From positions 744,001 through 808,000 of the forward strand of contig NC_009048.1 of assembly GCF_000209165.1 (NCBI RefSeq): a stretch of 64,000 bases of DNA, in the 5' to 3' direction. Both the position numbers and the translations under genes were made by a program. This DNA is from Scheffersomyces stipitis CBS 6054 (lineage: Eukaryota; Ascomycota; Pichiomycetes; Serinales; Debaryomycetaceae). Below are positions 60,920 to 64,000 of this stretch, piece after piece. Positions within the stretch are counted from its first letter, which is position 1. Each line of letters starts with the position of its first letter. The notes beneath the pieces are model-generated. The model saw nothing but the letters and a program-made list of their open reading frames with translations, was not told where the DNA came from and ran no database searches.

Positions 60920-61363
60920 CTATGACCTATGAAGTTCTTGTGCAGAACTACTAATATGGGTGTCTTGTTGAAGTTGTTGAATCCCAGGATACCTTCCTTC
61001 TTCTGGGCCAGATCCATCTGAACCTGAAGCCTTTTCTCCTCCCTGCTCAGGCACTTCTGTTTCACTGCTACCACTTTTAACATCCAGTGCAACTTTCTTC
61101 TTCGCTCCTAGATTGTCCATAAGATAAACCATGTAGCCAGCTATCTCCAACTGGTCAATCCCGGAAGACTCAAAAGGTGGGATTTCGTCGTCCCTATCCT
61201 GATTCTTTTGTGCCTTTATCTTTTTCTCGATCCCCTTTGTCTTCTTTTGGATCCTTATGTCTTCATTTACTTTGGAAACTTTTTGGAAACCTCCGGAGTC
61301 TTCTCCTGAACCAGTGTAATTATTAAACAAAAGACATCCAAGAATACAGCCAAGACAACTCAT
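60920..61363 (-). CDS. Small N-terminal-cysteine protein, possibly palmitoylated, family not recognised
   Basis: Predicted 147 residues with ATG and TAG. The extreme N-terminus MSCLGCILGCLLF has three cysteines in a short hydrophobic run, a typical pattern for palmitoylation and membrane tethering. A strongly basic, Lys-rich helix follows (RIQKKTKGIEKKIKAQKNQ), then ESSGIDQLEIAGYMVYLMDNLG, which looks like a folded or binding segment. The tail is Gly/Ser/Glu-rich and probably disordered. The absence of low-complexity bias in the central block and the coherent tethering signal favour a real gene. Function is unknown. Confidence 0.55.
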   Translation of the reverse strand: MSCLGCILGCLLFNNYTGSGEDSGGFQKVSKVNEDIRIQKKTKGIEKKIKAQKNQDRDDEIPPFESSGIDQLEIAGYMVYLMDNLGAKKKVALDVKSGSSETEVPEQGGEKASGSDGSGPEEGRYPGIQQLQQDTHISSSAQELHRS

Positions 61364-63086
61364 TGAACAAGAAGAGTACTAAGAAGGCTAATATTACAGC
61401 AGAGAATATCAAGCAACGCAAGATGCTTTATCAGTCCGTTTCATTTTGATATCCGTTATACAGGATAGGATAGAATCATCATAGTCAAAGCTTCTCTAAA
61501 CTCATAACATCTTGGGGTCTAATATTAAGAAATATGGTAGTTCAGTTCATATGATGTGAACTAACTTTGAGCATTGATGACTGGTCTTTTTGAGTTATCG
61601 CAGATCGCGGTGGATAATCAAAAATTAAAGAGTCACAGCTCCTGGAAACAAGTAGAGTATCTTGAGAGTAGATGTCAGTATTTGAACTTAAGAGCTCTTG
61701 GGAGGTATATTTAAAAAGATTATTTACAATTGTCAGAGTTGTAGTAGAGAATTCCAAACTTTTTTGGTAAGATATTTCAGCAAAATCAGCTCGCACTGTT
61801 AAGCGTCTGGATTTTAATTCGTATTAATACTTTTTTACTTGTTTCTCTTCTTCCAGCAACCAACTATTTCAATATAAACCAATTGTTGGTTGCTCGTTAC
61901 AATTGTACACCATCTAGAATTCTGATCCCTTTCATTCCCAACTGTGCCATTTGAGACTTGTAACAACACTTCAACATGTTCTCCTTCAGAGTTTCCGAGG
62001 ACTCATAAACACTTCAAATATCACCAACGGACATTACTAGACCAAGAGACAACTCCAGAAAAATGCTGTCATACGACCTGATTAGAGATATACAATAGGT
62101 TTGTCTTCCAAAAGGCATAGCGGAATATCAGAAATTACTGTGGCGGTAGATTCTGAAGGTCAGCTCTCCTATTTGTGCGATTCAAGCTTAGGCGAATATA
62201 ATTGCAAAGGTACATACTTTATACCTTTATTAAGTCGACAGTGAGGTTTCTGTTTTTGGGTTCGAGTGATGGCCATACTATACTGTTCGTCAACCGCTGG
62301 CGATTCTTTAGCAGGATCTATTCTACGGGATCCTTCTCGAATGAAAAGCCTCTAGTCGAGCAGTAAGAGGTGGTGATTTGAAGTGTGTATTGACGAGGTA
62401 CTTGTTGGTGTAACTTTTTGATGGGAGTCCAATGGTTATACGTAATAGGTCATTGGGATGGATCTAAGCTTGGTATCTACTAAGCGATGCTTTCAAAGGG
62501 CTATTGTGCTCATCGTGGAAACAGACAATCATTTTTATACAAAAGTCAAATAAAAGGCTTTCACAAAGACAAATCTTAGAAACACAATGATTTACGGCTT
62601 ATGACTTACGAATCAACAACAATTGCTAGCCACCAGTTCCATTCTGAGGTCTTCGAAGCAGATAGCCCGTTTTCGGTGCATTTCTGTACTTCTGACTAGC
62701 CACACTTAGAGCTTTTGCACGTGCGAAGAGCTCTTGCTTTTTTTTTGCAGATATGGACTGCAAGGCGTAGAAGGGGATAAGAACTTCTACAGTTTTATCG
62801 TTTATATCTGTAAGTAACCAATTCCACGTAGTTGTTATAATCCAGAGATTGTAGAAATGTGAGCTCTTGCTTTTTCGCAGCTAACGCAACATGCAAAAGG
62901 GCGCGAGAGAAAAGTAGAGTAAATGCAGGTTATCCAGAAAACGTAAACAATAATACCGAATCAAGTAAACAAAAGATCTAGCTGCCAAAACGTGAAAACC
63001 ATTCCTTTTCTTTAGAAAACTACAAAGTCAAGGAGTCCTCTGCCAGAAGAAGTCGGAAAGGAACTGTAAGCACTGAACTTGCCAAT
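61364..63086. other. Long gene-free region before the right-edge ORF
   Basis: This is 1,723 bases without a supportable ORF. It includes GCACGTGC (core CACGTG 62718-62723) and TTTTTCGCAG at 62871-62880. The frame of the next gene is open from 62982, but its first ATG is at 63087. Confidence 0.55.
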
Positions 63087-64000
63087 ATGGAAGTACCAGC
63101 CGAATCCAACCGCCAGCCGCTGGATACTTCTACTCCCACGTCTACGGCCATCAACAGATATATAAGAGAAACGGAATTGGGAGAACATATCATCAACGGA
63201 AGCACTTCAACGGCGCAGACTTCAGCATATGAACCAGACAAGTCTGAACAGCAGTTGGGCTTGCCGGACGTGGAATCAATTCTGCTCAGATCAGGAACTG
63301 GAAGCACCGATGAAAATCTCATTGAAAATGTGAAAGTATCGCATGTTGCAGGTGTTATAGATCACATCGAAAAATTGGGAAACCAGGTCAAAGGAGAACA
63401 AAATGACGACGACAAAATAGACAAGAATGACAAAACGCATGAGTTTCAAAGAGAATCCGAATATCTGCTGACGAACTCCCAAAAACGTTTGAATCCGATT
63501 CAAGAAGAAGAGCATATGAGCAAACTGAAAAGCATTGAAAATCTGCAAGAAAACAACTCATCCATACTTGATGATGCTTCACCCAATAGAATTATCAAAC
63601 CCAGCAGATATCAGGAAAAACTTCTGTATCTTCCCAACAGCATGTTCCACGTTGATAAGGACAGCTCCATGGCATTTGCGCTGGAAATCCAAGATTCTCC
63701 GTTCAGTTCCATCCCAAACACATTCAAGTACAAGTCACATCCCAATGCAAAGACTAAAGCAACTCTAGGTGGAACACGATTGAAAACTGTTGATAGACCT
63801 TCTGGTTCTGAAGAAACTAACATGGAAGACAACAGTGAGCCAATAAAGACTTCGACAATTAGAGAAAACCACGTAGATACTCCGGATTGGATGCCAGAAG
63901 AATTGGACGACAAATGGGATGAGCCCAAGAGTGACTTCTTGTCTTCAGTCAGAATCACAAAGAGGGACAAAACATCGAGTGATCCCGTCGCAGATTTGGA
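63087..64000 (+). CDS. Unrecognised hydrophilic protein, truncated by the right window edge
   Basis: From the ATG at 63087 the frame stays open for 304 codons to the end of the window; no in-frame ATG lies upstream before the stop at 62979-62981. The product is hydrophilic, rich in Ser, Asn, Asp and Glu, with no membrane helix, no zinc motif and no repeat. Clear positions include RINRYIRETELGEH-like N-terminal charge, PSRYQEKL then YLPNSMFHVD, and DTPDWMPEELDDKWDEPKSDF. It has eight CTG codons, unusually many for this clade; read as Ser they suit the Ser-rich context. I do not recognise the family. It looks like the disordered N-terminus of a larger regulatory or scaffold protein. Confidence 0.72.
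   Translation, partial: MEVPAESNRQPLDTSTPTSTAINRYIRETELGEHIINGSTSTAQTSAYEPDKSEQQLGLPDVESILLRSGTGSTDENLIENVKVSHVAGVIDHIEKLGNQVKGEQNDDDKIDKNDKTHEFQRESEYLLTNSQKRLNPIQEEEHMSKLKSIENLQENNSSILDDASPNRIIKPSRYQEKLLYLPNSMFHVDKDSSMAFALEIQDSPFSSIPNTFKYKSHPNAKTKATLGGTRLKTVDRPSGSEETNMEDNSEPIKTSTIRENHVDTPDWMPEELDDKWDEPKSDFLSSVRITKRDKTSSDPVADL

Overview
The window is nuclear DNA of an ascomycete budding yeast of the CTG-Ser1 clade, most like Scheffersomyces (Pichia) stipitis or a near relative. The genes are compact and mostly intronless. They match Saccharomycetales housekeeping families, and the three introns seen carry yeast signals (GTATGT or GTAAGT, TACTAAC, CAG/TAG). CTG codons fall where the S. cerevisiae relatives, as I recall them, have serine, for example Sec17 codon 19 and Ptc2 codon 17. 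The species name is inference; the clade is better supported.

Layout. 1-8.1 kb: the 3' two thirds of CPA2 (arginine pathway), a siderophore-transporter-like MFS gene and a one-intron drug:H+/polyamine-type MFS gene. 8.2-15.8 kb: SEC17, kinetochore NNF1, mitoribosomal MRPS28, a divergent Aquarius/Cwf11-type spliceosomal helicase and MGE1. 16.4-22.8 kb: LYS12, a WDR89-type WD protein divergent from TFIIIB subunit BDP1, GPI15 and a tiny mitochondrial-type protein. 24.8-31.3 kb: a MIC12-like protein, mitochondrial prolyl-tRNA synthetase AIM10, SBH1 with an intron directly after its ATG, and the RNA-binding protein PIN4. 33.3-43.2 kb: PTC2, histone acetyltransferase SAS3, a TatD nuclease, a DNAJC8-type spliceosomal J protein, PTH2 and the PAC-binding repressor DOT6. 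44.7-56.4 kb: TRP2 (six-base first exon), mitochondrial RNase DSS1, U5 snRNP DIB1, TFS1, CCAAT factor HAP5, SET5 and an orphan secreted protein. 57.4-64 kb: a SOA1/Dal5-type permease, two small orphan membrane-associated proteins and an unrecognised ORF that runs off the right edge.

Themes. Amino-acid genes (CPA2, LYS12, TRP2) are scattered; LYS12 and TRP2 both have Gcn4-type TGAGTCA sites. Three spliceosome-linked genes (Aquarius-like, DNAJC8-like, DIB1) sit beside genes with introns at or near the start codon. A PAC plus RRPE pair lies in the WDR89-like/BDP1 promoter, and the likely PAC repressor DOT6 is in the same window. Intergenic DNA repeatedly carries GTCACGTG, TTTTTCGCAG and TTTTGCACCC words.

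I saw no tRNA, rRNA, CRISPR array or convincing transposon. The more unusual items are the Aquarius-like protein with a ruined P-loop, the enriched intergenic words, the twin palindromes between SBH1 and PIN4, and the orphan genes at the right end. All homology calls come from recognition by eye, not from searches.
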